DNA of 10,624 nt from positions 1-10,624 of the forward strand of contig CALMPB010000170.1 in assembly GCA_937871985.1 (NCBI GenBank), written 5' to 3'. A model generated the notes under the pieces. That model ran no database searches and was not told the DNA's origin. It worked only from the letters and a program-made list of their open reading frames with translations. Shown one piece after another: positions 1 to 6,896 of the stretch. Position numbers and translations under genes: made by a program. Each line of letters opens with the position of its first letter. Position 1 is the first letter of the stretch. The DNA is from an uncultured Burkholderiaceae bacterium. GTDB taxonomy: Bacteria; Pseudomonadota; Gammaproteobacteria; Burkholderiales; Burkholderiaceae.

Positions 1-377
1 CCGGTGCCCTGCCACCCCTTGCCGGAAATGTCGAAGATGATGCCGTCGGGATCCTTGAACTTGAGCTCGAAATTCTGCTTGGCCGGGTCGCCAAGGGTGA
101 AGAAGAACGAGCCGCCGTTTTCTTCGATGGCTTTTCTCATGGCCTCGGTATCGTCGACGATGAAGCCGAAGTGGTGCGCGCCGACGAAGTCGCTGCTGCT
201 GGCTCCCGGGGTGCCCTTGAGCAGGGCCAGGTTGACGACGCCGTCGCTCAGGTAGATGCCCGAGCCGATGTCCAGGGTTTCTTCGCCGACGCGCTCCAGT
301 CCGAAAACCGTTTGATAGAAGCGGGCCGCCGCTTCGAGGTCGCTGACGCAAATTGCAAAATGCCGCAGGCGTGCCAT
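1..377 (-). CDS. VOC-family (glyoxalase/dioxygenase fold) protein, partial at left edge
   Basis: The reading frame is open from an ATG at 377 to the window edge, about 125 residues, and its C-terminus lies outside. It starts MARLRHFAICVSDLEAAARF, the classic first beta strand and helix of a vicinal-oxygen-chelate module. H6 sits at the usual first metal-ligand position. The second half begins near the HHFGFIVDD segment and runs to FELKFKDPDG, a typical strand carrying the glutamate ligand. VOC proteins include glyoxalase I, extradiol dioxygenases, fosfomycin-resistance proteins and many small lyases or isomerases, and the motifs do not choose among them. An AGGAG Shine-Dalgarno sits 8 nt before the ATG, which fixes the start. 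The gene lies 31 bp downstream of the alpha/beta hydrolase, so the two are probably co-transcribed. I am confident of the fold; the reaction is unknown. Confidence 0.85.
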   Translation of the reverse strand, partial: MARLRHFAICVSDLEAAARFYQTVFGLERVGEETLDIGSGIYLSDGVVNLALLKGTPGASSSDFVGAHHFGFIVDDTEAMRKAIEENGGSFFFTLGDPAKQNFELKFKDPDGIIFDISGKGWQGT

Positions 378-408
378 GGTGAATGCTCCTGAAATGTGGT
401 GGATGGGG

Positions 409-1278
409 TCAAGGCCTTTCGGCGTTGGCAAAGCCCGGCGCGAATGCGCGGCATGTTTGCGCAAGCGATGCCAGCCGACCGATGATTTCGTAATGGTTGG
501 TGTCGGGAACCTGGATCAGTTCGCAGGGTTGCCGGGCGGCAGCCAGGACGTCAGCGAATTGCCGGGCCTGGCGGATGAATTCCGGGCTGTCGTTCTGGGC
601 GTAGGCAATGCTGACCGGGCAGTGGATGGCCTTGTGCATTGCCACGGGGCTGAGCGTGCGCGCTTCCTGGGGATCGAGCTCGACATACGAACGCCGCGCG
701 CTCAGCAGTACCGGTTCCATGTCGTACATGCCGCTGATGCACAGACCGCCCTTTATGACGTCCGGCGGCAGGCCGTATTTCGACCAGTCCAAGGTCAGGA
801 GCACGGCGCATACGTGCCCGCCGGAGGAGTGGCCTGAAATGAAAATGCGGTCGGGGTCGATGTTCAGTTCCCGGGCGTGCTGGTGAACCCATGCCACGGC
901 CCGCGCCGACTGGTCGACGACTTCCGGCAGGCGCCGGCTGGGCAGGGCGCTGAAGTCCGGCGCGACGTAATGCATGCCTGTCTGGGTGATGGCGGCTGCG
1001 GCGTGCGAGGCGTCTTCCTTGCGCAGCAGGCGCCAGCCGCCGCCGTGGATGTGGATGTGCACGGGGGCGATGGCCGGGCCGGCGGGGAACATATCGAGAA
1101 ACTCGTCGGGGCCGTTGCCGTATTGGAGATTCAGCTTGCAGGGAAGGCTGGCCCGCGCCTGTTCGCCCAGGGCTTTGTAGTGCTCGAGATTCTTGGCGCC
1201 GTCGGGCGCCCATACTTTTTGATCGAACGCCCGATCCAGCGCTTCTTGGTCGTAGTCCAGAAATACTTTGGCAGCCAT
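409..1278 (-). CDS. alpha/beta hydrolase, kynurenine-formamidase/esterase-like
   Basis: This is a 289-residue alpha/beta-hydrolase with no signal peptide, so probably cytoplasmic. HGGGW at residues 78-82 is the oxyanion-hole motif of the hormone-sensitive-lipase and arylformamidase group. GHSSGGH at 149-155 is the nucleophile elbow, with Ser151 as nucleophile. D230 (in AQNDSPEF) and H262 (in DTNHYEI) are well placed to complete the triad. The N-terminal YGNGPDEFLDMFPA stretch (53-66) resembles the lead-in strand of arylformamidase-like enzymes. The family cleaves carboxylic esters, N-formyl amides and some C-C bonds; the substrate cannot be read here. A GAGG ribosome-binding site precedes the ATG. 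The gene follows the MarR gene after about 140 bp and is followed after 31 bp by the VOC gene. It may hydrolyse an aromatic ester or a pathway intermediate; that role is inference. Confidence 0.88.
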   Translation of the reverse strand: MAAKVFLDYDQEALDRAFDQKVWAPDGAKNLEHYKALGEQARASLPCKLNLQYGNGPDEFLDMFPAGPAIAPVHIHIHGGGWRLLRKEDASHAAAAITQTGMHYVAPDFSALPSRRLPEVVDQSARAVAWVHQHARELNIDPDRIFISGHSSGGHVCAVLLTLDWSKYGLPPDVIKGGLCISGMYDMEPVLLSARRSYVELDPQEARTLSPVAMHKAIHCPVSIAYAQNDSPEFIRQARQFADVLAAARQPCELIQVPDTNHYEIIGRLASLAQTCRAFAPGFANAERP

Positions 1279-1419
1279 GTCTCGCCCTCGATGGTGTTTA
1301 TGTGTTTACATCCATTCTAGCAACTGCTGGGAGCGAGCGTTGATAATCCGGGCGACGTGCTGCCTTTGCGGGGTACGCCGTGGCTGGATTTGGGGAGAAG
1401 TCGTGGAGGGGCGGGGCGT

Positions 1420-1887
1420 TCAGGGAGTGCCCAGGGAACCGATATTGTCGTAGATTTGCACGAGCAGCCGTTTGAGCGTGGCGATTTCGTCGGCCGAGAT
1501 GTTGGCAAGGGCTACGCGTTCGTACAGGTCGGCAAGCGGGGCGACGCGCATGGCCAGATCCCTGCCGGTTTCCTCCAGCATGACATGCACCGATCGTTTG
1601 TCCGTTTCGCCGGGCTGCCTGCGAACCAGGTTTTTTCTTTCCATGGAGGCGACGAGCCGGGAAAGCGTGGAGATGTCGATGGACGTGTATTCGGCCAGGT
1701 GGGTCATGCGCTGGGCGTCGATGCGCAGCAGCGAAGCCAGCACCCGGTACATGGGCAGGGTGAGGTTGAATTTGACCAGCTCTTTGGAAAACGTTTCGCC
1801 GATGCGCACGCCGGCCCGATTGAGCAAATAGGGTACGGCCTTTTCAAGGGCGTATTCGTCTAGCTTGAATTCGCTTTCGGTTTTCAT
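1420..1887 (-). CDS. MarR-family transcriptional regulator (candidate GraR-like regulator)
   Basis: This 155-residue protein has the size and layout of a MarR winged-helix dimer. N-terminal dimerisation helices (about 8-38) are followed by the DNA-binding core. The recognition helix is around 68-84 (contains DISTLSRLVASMERKN). The beta wing at about 88-105 carries RRQPGETDKRS, with the conserved D-x-R pair at D96 and R98. A long C-terminal helix (131-150) finishes the dimer interface. MarR proteins usually repress catabolic or efflux genes and release DNA when an aromatic ligand binds. The Rhizobium gamma-resorcylate (gra) cluster is controlled by a MarR-type protein, GraR, so this is the best local candidate for the palindromes at 7711-7736 and 6818-6845. 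The start has no clear Shine-Dalgarno. The gene lies 97 bp after the ATPase gene on the same strand and could be read through from the transporter operon. Confidence 0.9.
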   Translation of the reverse strand: MKTESEFKLDEYALEKAVPYLLNRAGVRIGETFSKELVKFNLTLPMYRVLASLLRIDAQRMTHLAEYTSIDISTLSRLVASMERKNLVRRQPGETDKRSVHVMLEETGRDLAMRVAPLADLYERVALANISADEIATLKRLLVQIYDNIGSLGTP

Positions 1888-1960
1888 GCGGGTGGTCTTA
1901 TAAAATTCGGCTTGCCCCGGATTTTACCGGTATCCCGATGTGGCGGCGGCCGGCCGGCGT

Positions 1961-1980
1961 CGGCGCGCGTTGCGGCGCCG
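1961..1980 (-). other. GC-rich stem-loop just after livF
   Basis: CGGCGC (1961-1966) and GCGCCG (1975-1980) are exact inverted complements around an 8-nt loop, directly after the livF stop codon. There is no T-tract on the minus-strand downstream side, so it does not meet the intrinsic-terminator pattern. It could still stabilise the 3' end of the transporter message or reduce read-through into the MarR gene. A GC-rich stretch produces such stems by chance fairly often. Confidence 0.3.
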
Positions 1981-1984
1981 GGAT

Positions 1985-2674
1985 TCAAACGCTCAGGTGC
2001 CGTTGGCTGAGTTCGGGGTGGGACTGCAGTTGCTCGCTGGTTCCGTGCCAGATGACTTGCCCTTTTTCGATGATGTAGTGCCGGTCGGCGATTTGCGTCA
2101 GCGCGTCGATGTTCTTGTCGATGATGAGTATGGACTGGCCCTTTTTCTTGAGTTCCCAGATGCATTGCCATATTTCCTCGCGGATGAGGGGGGCGAGCCC
2201 TTCGGTGGCTTCGTCCAGGATGAGCAGCCGCGGATTGGTGAGCAGCGCCCGTGAAATGGCCAGCATTTGCTGCTCGCCGCCCGAAAGCTGCCCGCCCATG
2301 AAGCGCCGGCGTTCGTGCAGGCGCGGGAACATGCGGTAGGCCTCCGCGAGGTTCCAGGGGCCCGGCCCGCGCGCCGTGGCGACGAGGTTTTCCTCGACGG
2401 TGAGATTGGGCGTGACGTGCCGGCCTTCGGGAACGAGCCCGATGCCCAGGCGGCAGATGCGAAAGGGCGGCAGGCCAGCTATGGACTGCCCGTCGAACAG
2501 GATGGTTCCGGCGGTGGGCTGGACGATGCCCAGCAGCGTGTGGATGGTCGTGGTCTTGCCCATGCCGTTGCGGCCCAGCATGGTGACGACTTCGCCCCGT
2601 TCCACCGCCAGGGAGATGCCGAACAGCACGCGGCTTCTGCCATAGCCCGATTGCAGGTCTTCGACTTTAAGCAT
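1985..2674 (-). CDS. livF: LivF-type ABC transporter ATP-binding protein (HAAT family)
   Basis: This is a 229-residue cytoplasmic ATPase of the branched-chain-amino-acid-type (HAAT) importers. It starts MLKVEDLQSGYGRSRVL, the standard LivF opening. Walker A is GRNGMGKT (34-41), followed by the LivF-typical LGIGLVPEGRHVTPNLTVEENL block (76-97). The ABC signature is LSGGEQ (130-135) and Walker B is LLILDEA (150-156). At the H-loop position, where most ABC ATPases have histidine and LivF proteins often have glutamine, the sequence reads IIDKNID (184-190). An in-frame ATG further upstream at 2803 would add 43 residues lying inside livG, so I reject it. The chosen start has an AAAGG ribosome-binding site 7 nt upstream and overlaps the livG stop by 8 bp. 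It would power the permease pair together with LivG. Confidence 0.93.
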   Translation of the reverse strand: MLKVEDLQSGYGRSRVLFGISLAVERGEVVTMLGRNGMGKTTTIHTLLGIVQPTAGTILFDGQSIAGLPPFRICRLGIGLVPEGRHVTPNLTVEENLVATARGPGPWNLAEAYRMFPRLHERRRFMGGQLSGGEQQMLAISRALLTNPRLLILDEATEGLAPLIREEIWQCIWELKKKGQSILIIDKNIDALTQIADRHYIIEKGQVIWHGTSEQLQSHPELSQRHLSV

Positions 2675-3437
2675 TCTGGAACCTTTGCCCTTCCTGTTTC
2701 GTACCCAGATAGGCTTTCTGGACTTCGGCGCTGGCCCGGATTTCGTCGACCGAGCCCGTTGCAATGACCGTGCCGTACACCAGGACGGACACCCGGTCGG
2801 CAAGGCTGAAAATGGCGTTCATGTCGTGTTCGATGAGCAGGATGGTGTGGTCTTTTTTGAGCGTTTCCAGCAACTGGATGATTTGGACGCTGTCTTCGAC
2901 GCCCATGCCGGCCAGGGGCTCGTCCAGCAAGAGCAGTTCGGGCTCCGAGGCCAGGGCCATGGCGAGCTCGAGCTGCCGCTGCTCGCCGTGGGCCAGGCCG
3001 CCGGCTACGACATTGGCCCGCTCCTGCAGGCCGACGCGGGCCAGGAGCTCGGCGGCGGGTTCCCGCAGCTGCCGCTCTTTGCGTGCATTGGACCAGAAGC
3101 GGAAGTTGTGGCCCTGGTGGGCCTGAACCGCCAGCATGACGTTCTCGAGGGCCGAAAAGCCATTGAAGATGGTCGTAAGCTGGTAGGAGCGCGCGATTCC
3201 CAGCGCCGTGCGTTCGTATACGGGCAGGCTGGTGATGTTTTGGCCTTTGAAGAAGATATTGCCCTCGCTGGGGGCGATTTCGCCCGACAGTTGATTCATG
3301 AGGGTGGACTTGCCGGCCCCATTGGGGCCGATGAGGGCATGGGTTTCGCCCTGGGCCACCTGAAGGTTGAGCGCGTTGCTGGCCAGCAGGCCGCCGAAGC
3401 GCTTGGACAGGTTGTCTACCCGCAGCAGGTCAGTCAT
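2667..3437 (-). CDS. livG: LivG-type ABC transporter ATP-binding protein (HAAT family)
   Basis: This 256-residue ATPase is the second nucleotide-binding subunit of the HAAT importer. Walker A is GPNGAGKS (37-44) and the Q-loop glutamine is in the SYQLT segment (about 86). The signature is the degenerate LAHGEQ (148-153). Walker B is LLLLDEP (168-174), followed by LAGM, as usual in LivG. The H-loop is LIEHD, with H204. The insertion between the Q-loop and the signature (about 100-145), including NFRFWSNARKERQ, is a LivG hallmark. The start has a purine-rich GGGGG stretch 5 nt upstream. The ATG overlaps the livM stop by 8 bp and the stop overlaps the livF start by 8 bp, suggesting translational coupling. 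Of the two ATPases, this one has the canonical H-loop. Confidence 0.94.
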   Translation of the reverse strand: MTDLLRVDNLSKRFGGLLASNALNLQVAQGETHALIGPNGAGKSTLMNQLSGEIAPSEGNIFFKGQNITSLPVYERTALGIARSYQLTTIFNGFSALENVMLAVQAHQGHNFRFWSNARKERQLREPAAELLARVGLQERANVVAGGLAHGEQRQLELAMALASEPELLLLDEPLAGMGVEDSVQIIQLLETLKKDHTILLIEHDMNAIFSLADRVSVLVYGTVIATGSVDEIRASAEVQKAYLGTKQEGQRFQNA

Positions 3438-4476
3438 TGTCGCCCCCGCGTCCGGTAAGAATGCCGTACAGCCCGCGCCGCGCGAAGAGGACGCAGATGA
3501 GCAGCAATGGGCCGTACACGAGCTGCCAGTGCTCGGTGTAGCTGGACAGCACGTCTTCGAGCCCCAGGATCGCCGCCGCGCCCAGCACGGGGCCCATGAG
3601 GTTGCCGGTTCCCCCGAGAACCACCATGGCGATGATGTCGCTGGACCGGACCCAGTGCATGAAGGCGGGGCTGATGAACTTGCCGTGGTTGATCATGAGC
3701 GCGCCGGCCAGGCCGGCGATGGCGCCCGAGATGACGAAGGCCGTAAGCCTGTATTTGAAGCAGGAGAAGCCCAGCGCGGCCATTCTGCGTTCGTTTTGCC
3801 GGTTGCCGCGCAGGACGAGGCCGAAGCGAGAGTCGACCAGCCGCCGCAGGAAAATATAGACGAGCGCCAGGATGACGAAGGTGACATAGTAGAAGACGAC
3901 GTGGTTGTCCAGGTTGAGCAGCCCCGCCGTGCTGGAGCGGTCGTGCAGGCGCATGCCGTCTTCGCCGCCGTAGGCGTCCAGGTTGACGAAGAAGAAGTAG
4001 ATCATTTGGGCGAAGGCCAGGGTCAGCATGATGAAATACACGCCCCGGGTGCGCAGGGCGATCAGGCCGATGACCAGGGCCGCGAACGCGGAGACGAACA
4101 TGGCGGCCGGCCAGGTGATGAATGCGCTGGCGCTGCTGGGTATGGTGAATGGCCAGGAGAGGAGCGGCACGCCGTTCCGGGCATGGTCGGACATGATGAG
4201 CACCACGTAGGCGCCGATTCCCGCAAAGGCGGCCTGACCAAAGCACACCAGCCCCGCGAACCCCAGGATGAAGCCCAGGCTTATGGCTATGATGGCGAAG
4301 ATCATGATGCGCGTGAGCAGCGTTACATAGAACGGGGTGTCGAGGTAGTACGCCAGGACGGGGAACAGCGCGAGAGTCAGGGTTATGACGGCAAGCAGGA
4401 TTCCCGGAGGAATCCGGGGGATGGCGGCAAGCCGGTTCGACGGCTTGGGAAGTGGTAGTTGCATCGACTTATCCAT
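3430..4476 (-). CDS. livM: LivM-type ABC transporter permease (HAAT family)
   Basis: This 348-residue polytopic inner-membrane protein is very hydrophobic from residue 24 onward. The family-diagnostic segment GFAGLVCFGQAAFAGIGAY lies at 72-90. A later LGGTGNLMGPVLGA (287-300) is the conserved C-terminal permease motif. The charged loop RQNERRMAALG (226-236) corresponds to the cytoplasmic coupling region that contacts the ATPases. Length and order match LivM. It forms the translocation pore with the LivH-type protein. The ATG at 4476 overlaps the livH stop by 8 bp and lacks a strong Shine-Dalgarno, so it probably depends on coupling. A second ATG four codons in is possible but has no better ribosome-binding site. 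Neighbours suggest an aromatic acid rather than leucine as cargo, which is inference. Confidence 0.93.
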   Translation of the reverse strand: MDKSMQLPLPKPSNRLAAIPRIPPGILLAVITLTLALFPVLAYYLDTPFYVTLLTRIMIFAIIAISLGFILGFAGLVCFGQAAFAGIGAYVVLIMSDHARNGVPLLSWPFTIPSSASAFITWPAAMFVSAFAALVIGLIALRTRGVYFIMLTLAFAQMIYFFFVNLDAYGGEDGMRLHDRSSTAGLLNLDNHVVFYYVTFVILALVYIFLRRLVDSRFGLVLRGNRQNERRMAALGFSCFKYRLTAFVISGAIAGLAGALMINHGKFISPAFMHWVRSSDIIAMVVLGGTGNLMGPVLGAAAILGLEDVLSSYTEHWQLVYGPLLLICVLFARRGLYGILTGRGGDND

Positions 4477-5341
4477 TGGCGGGAAACAGGCCTTGGGGGC
4501 GCCATGACAGGATGACCGCCATCAGCAGGTATACGGAAATGTCGCCGAGCAGCGGAGAGAGCAGCAGGCGGCCGAAGGTGTCGATGAGGCCGACCAGGAT
4601 GGCCGCCGCGAAGGCGCCGCGAAAGGACCCGATGCCTCCGATGACCACGACGATGAGCGCGAAGATGAGCACGCTTTCGCCCATGCCGGCTTCGACGGCC
4701 AGGATGGGCGCGGCCAGGGCGCCCGCCAGGCCGGCAAGCGCCGCGCCGACGCTGAACGCGCAGGAGAAAACCGTGTTGACGTTGATGCCCAGCGCGCCGA
4801 TGAAGGTGCGGTTGCTGGCGCCGGCCCGCACCAGCATGCCCATGCGTGTTTTGGCGACGATAAGGTAGAGAAGCAGCGCGACGAGGACGCCGATGGCCAG
4901 GATGACGAGCCTGATGGTGGGGTAGGAAAGGGTGCCGATGATGGGCACCGAGGTGGCCAGCGCCGCGGGCAGCGGGACGCTGAGCGGCTGGGCCCCCCAG
5001 ATGACGCGGGTAAGCTCGTTGAAGAACAGGATGAGCCCCAGCGTTGCCAGCACCTGGTCCAGATAGGGCCTGCGATAGAAGGGCTTGAGCGCCACCCGCT
5101 CGAGCAGCGCTCCGACGAATCCGGTAAGCACGACCGCCAGCGCCACGCTGACCCAGAAGGCGCCGATTCTTTGCAGAATGGTGGCGAACAGGTAGGCCCC
5201 GATCATGTAGAAGGAGCCGTGCGCAAGGTTCACCAGGTTCATGATGCCGAACACCAGGGTGAACCCCGCGGCGATCAGGAACAGCATGACTCCGAATTGC
5301 AAGCCATTGAGCGCTTGTTCGATGAACAGGGAGAGGGTCAT
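4469..5341 (-). CDS. livH: LivH-type ABC transporter permease (HAAT family)
   Basis: This is a 290-residue inner-membrane permease. The N-terminal region holds the LivH signature GFTLVFGIMNLVNLAHG (26-42), followed by a membrane segment. The loop ASNRTFIGALGINV (175-188) matches the LivH coupling region. VIGGIGSFRGAFAAA (233-247) and the terminal RPQGLF (281-286) are also standard. It pairs with LivM to form the channel. It begins 32 bp after the stop of the solute-binding-protein gene, with only a weak ribosome-binding site (no clear purine run), and ends in an 8-bp overlap with livM. It is part of a five-gene transport operon in the order binding protein, H, M, G, F. Confidence 0.93.
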   Translation of the reverse strand: MTLSLFIEQALNGLQFGVMLFLIAAGFTLVFGIMNLVNLAHGSFYMIGAYLFATILQRIGAFWVSVALAVVLTGFVGALLERVALKPFYRRPYLDQVLATLGLILFFNELTRVIWGAQPLSVPLPAALATSVPIIGTLSYPTIRLVILAIGVLVALLLYLIVAKTRMGMLVRAGASNRTFIGALGINVNTVFSCAFSVGAALAGLAGALAAPILAVEAGMGESVLIFALIVVVIGGIGSFRGAFAAAILVGLIDTFGRLLLSPLLGDISVYLLMAVILSWRPQGLFPANG

Positions 5342-5373
5342 GATATCGGTTCGCTATCTGTTCGCGTCGTGGA

Positions 5374-6546
5374 TCAGGGCTTTGGCATTTTGCACTGGCC
5401 TACGTAGGAATCCGCGTAGGCGGTGGCGACGGTCTTGACCACGGCATTCACCAATTGACCCTTGTCGTTCTTTTCGACCTTGAACAGGTAGAAGTTCTGG
5501 ATGGGGAAGTTATTGGTGTTGAATTTCAGGCTGCCGCGCACGGACTTGAAGTCGATGCTGTGCATGGCCTTGGCGAAGGCGTCCGCCGAGCCGAATTTGC
5601 CGCCGTTTTCCTTCAGGGCCGCATCGATGATGCGCGCGCCGTCATAGCCTACGGCGGCCCGGGTCGAGGGGATCCTGTTGTAGGCTTTCTCGAAATCGGC
5701 CACGAATTGCTTGTTCAGGGGGTTGTCGAGCTTGACGCTCCAGTAGCCGGTCGATTCCATGCCCAGCGCGGCATCGCCCATGGCGGGCAGGGAGTCCTGG
5801 TCGGGCAGGAAGGAGGAATACACGGGGATCTTGCCTTTCAGGCCGGCTTGATCCATTTGCTTGGCGAAGTTGACGCCCATGCCGCCTGGATAGAACGTGA
5901 ACAAGGCCTTGGGATCGACGCTGCGCAGTTTGGCCAGTTCGGCCGAATAATCGAGCTGCCCGAATTGCGTGTAGACCGTGGCGTCGACCTTGCCCTTGTA
6001 GGTTCGTTCGAGCCCGGAGACCATGTCTTTGCCCGCGGCGAAGTTGGCCGACATGATGTATAGGTTCTTGACGTCGATGCTGTTCAGGTAGAGGCCCAGG
6101 GTTTCGGGCCCGGTGTCGTTCTGGTGCGCGATGCTGAAGAAATGGGGCGAGCAGTCGCGGCCGGCCAGTTCGGATGGCCCGGCATTGAGGCTGATATAGA
6201 TTTTGCCGGCATCGAGCACCTTGGGCACGGCGGCGAGCAGCACGTTGGAGAGGTTGATACCCGTCACGATGGGAACGCGGTCGCGCTCGACGAGTTTTTG
6301 CGCCGCCTGGGCGCCGACGTCCGGCTTGCCCTGGTCGTCCATGACGATGACCTCGGCGGTATGCCCGCCCAGCTTGCCGCCCAATGATTTAAGGCCAAGA
6401 TTGAAGCCATCGAGCAGATCTCTTCCGAGTACGGCCTGGCTGCCCGACAGGCTGGCGACGAAGCCGATCTTGATGGAGTCGTCGGCCTGGGCCGTGCCTT
6501 GCACGAGGGCCAGGCCGAACAGTGCGGTTGTTATTGCCTTCAACAT
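5374..6546 (-). CDS. periplasmic solute-binding protein of HAAT ABC importer (LivJ/type-1 PBP fold)
   Basis: This 390-residue protein has a Sec signal peptide: a short charged start, a hydrophobic core (about 5-15) and a likely cleavage after AQA (19-21). The mature protein opens with DSIKIGFVASLSGSQAVLG, the hallmark of Leu/Ile/Val-type binding proteins, where this first loop lines the ligand site. The middle domain (VPIVTGINLS at 91-100, YDGARIIDAAL in the C-terminal half) fits the type-1 periplasmic fold. Only two cysteines are obvious in the mature chain, C132 and C385, so a disulfide is possible. The family binds branched-chain amino acids, amides, urea and aromatic acids. Linkage to gamma-resorcylate decarboxylase suggests a hydroxybenzoate ligand. 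AAGGAG lies about 6 nt before the ATG. The long untranslated region upstream holds operator-like sequences. Confidence 0.92.
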   Translation of the reverse strand: MLKAITTALFGLALVQGTAQADDSIKIGFVASLSGSQAVLGRDLLDGFNLGLKSLGGKLGGHTAEVIVMDDQGKPDVGAQAAQKLVERDRVPIVTGINLSNVLLAAVPKVLDAGKIYISLNAGPSELAGRDCSPHFFSIAHQNDTGPETLGLYLNSIDVKNLYIMSANFAAGKDMVSGLERTYKGKVDATVYTQFGQLDYSAELAKLRSVDPKALFTFYPGGMGVNFAKQMDQAGLKGKIPVYSSFLPDQDSLPAMGDAALGMESTGYWSVKLDNPLNKQFVADFEKAYNRIPSTRAAVGYDGARIIDAALKENGGKFGSADAFAKAMHSIDFKSVRGSLKFNTNNFPIQNFYLFKVEKNDKGQLVNAVVKTVATAYADSYVGQCKMPKP

Positions 6547-6660
6547 GTTGGTCTCCTTGAGCGGATATTCCGCAAAAATGCGTTGCGTTTTATTGGGCCG
6601 CCGCGGCTGTCGACGGGACGGTTCGCGATGGCGTGCACGACTTTTTTCTTGTATCTGTAG

Positions 6661-6689
6661 ATGCTATTGGCTATCTGTTTATTTGTAAA
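6661..6689 (-). promoter_or_regulatory. weak candidate promoter for the transporter operon
   Basis: On the minus strand TTTACA (-35, 5 of 6 to consensus) is followed after 17 bp by TAGCAT (-10, 4 of 6). A start site near 6655 would leave a leader of about 110 nt before the binding-protein ATG. The -35 box overlaps a TTTATTTG operator half-site (6678-6685), so binding there would block polymerase. AT-rich DNA gives many such matches, so confidence is low. Confidence 0.3.
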
Positions 6690-6817
6690 TGAAATTTTAT
6701 TGGGGAATTCACTTAGCCGGTTACAGGAATGGTTTGGGCGTATTATCCTTTTAAATAAAGGGAGGAATTGGAAATCGAAAGGGGTTTTATGCGCTTCCTG
6801 GATGAAATTTCTTTGAT

Positions 6818-6845
6818 AAATTTATTTGAAAATACACATAAATTT
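6818..6845. promoter_or_regulatory. palindromic operator-like site B (transporter side)
   Basis: Left arm AAATTTATTTG (6818-6828), spacer AAAATA (6829-6834) and right arm CACATAAATTT (6835-6845) form an 11-bp inverted repeat with one mismatch. The inner 22 positions agree with site A (7713-7734) at 21 places, including an identical spacer. It lies about 270 bp upstream of the binding-protein gene and about 50 bp past the flavin reductase stop. Conservation across two separate intergenic regions argues for a protein-binding site, most simply for the MarR protein encoded here. Which regulator binds is inference. Confidence 0.65.
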
Positions 6846-6896
6846 GGCCCGTATAGATAATGCTTGCGCTGCGCGGCCGGCGAGCCGGACGGCAGC

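Larger units (their letters stand above)
6547..6896. other. 350-bp control region upstream of the transporter operon
   Basis: No credible gene lies here. The stretch is clearly AT-rich (about 6640-6860) against GC-rich flanks. It contains a 28-bp dyad at 6818-6845 and an exact half-site of the same motif at 6678-6685. Reading toward the binding-protein gene, TTTACA (6689 to 6684) and TAGCAT (6666 to 6661) are 17 bp apart and make a possible but weak promoter, whose -35 box overlaps the half-site. The 6877-6888 CCGG repeats could form only a short stem, with no T-tract, so I see no terminator for the flavin reductase gene. Confidence 0.6.

Noticed and set aside
1295..1323. Possible minus-strand promoter TTGCTA-17-TAAACA before the hydrolase gene
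   Set aside because: The -10 matches consensus at only three of six positions, so I did not list it as a feature.
2675..2803. Upstream ATG at 2803 extending livF by 43 residues
   Set aside because: The extension lies within livG, lacks family similarity, and a well-placed AAAGG supports the start at 2674.
3367..4458. Long plus-strand reading frame of 363 codons opposite livM and livG
   Set aside because: It is antisense to two clear family members, is dominated by D/E/G/Q-rich low-complexity sequence, and has no recognisable domain. It is a codon-bias shadow of GC-rich genes.
6877..6888. Short CCGG/CCGG inverted repeat after the flavin reductase stop as a terminator
   Set aside because: The stem is only 4 bp with a workable loop, and no T-tract follows on the minus strand.
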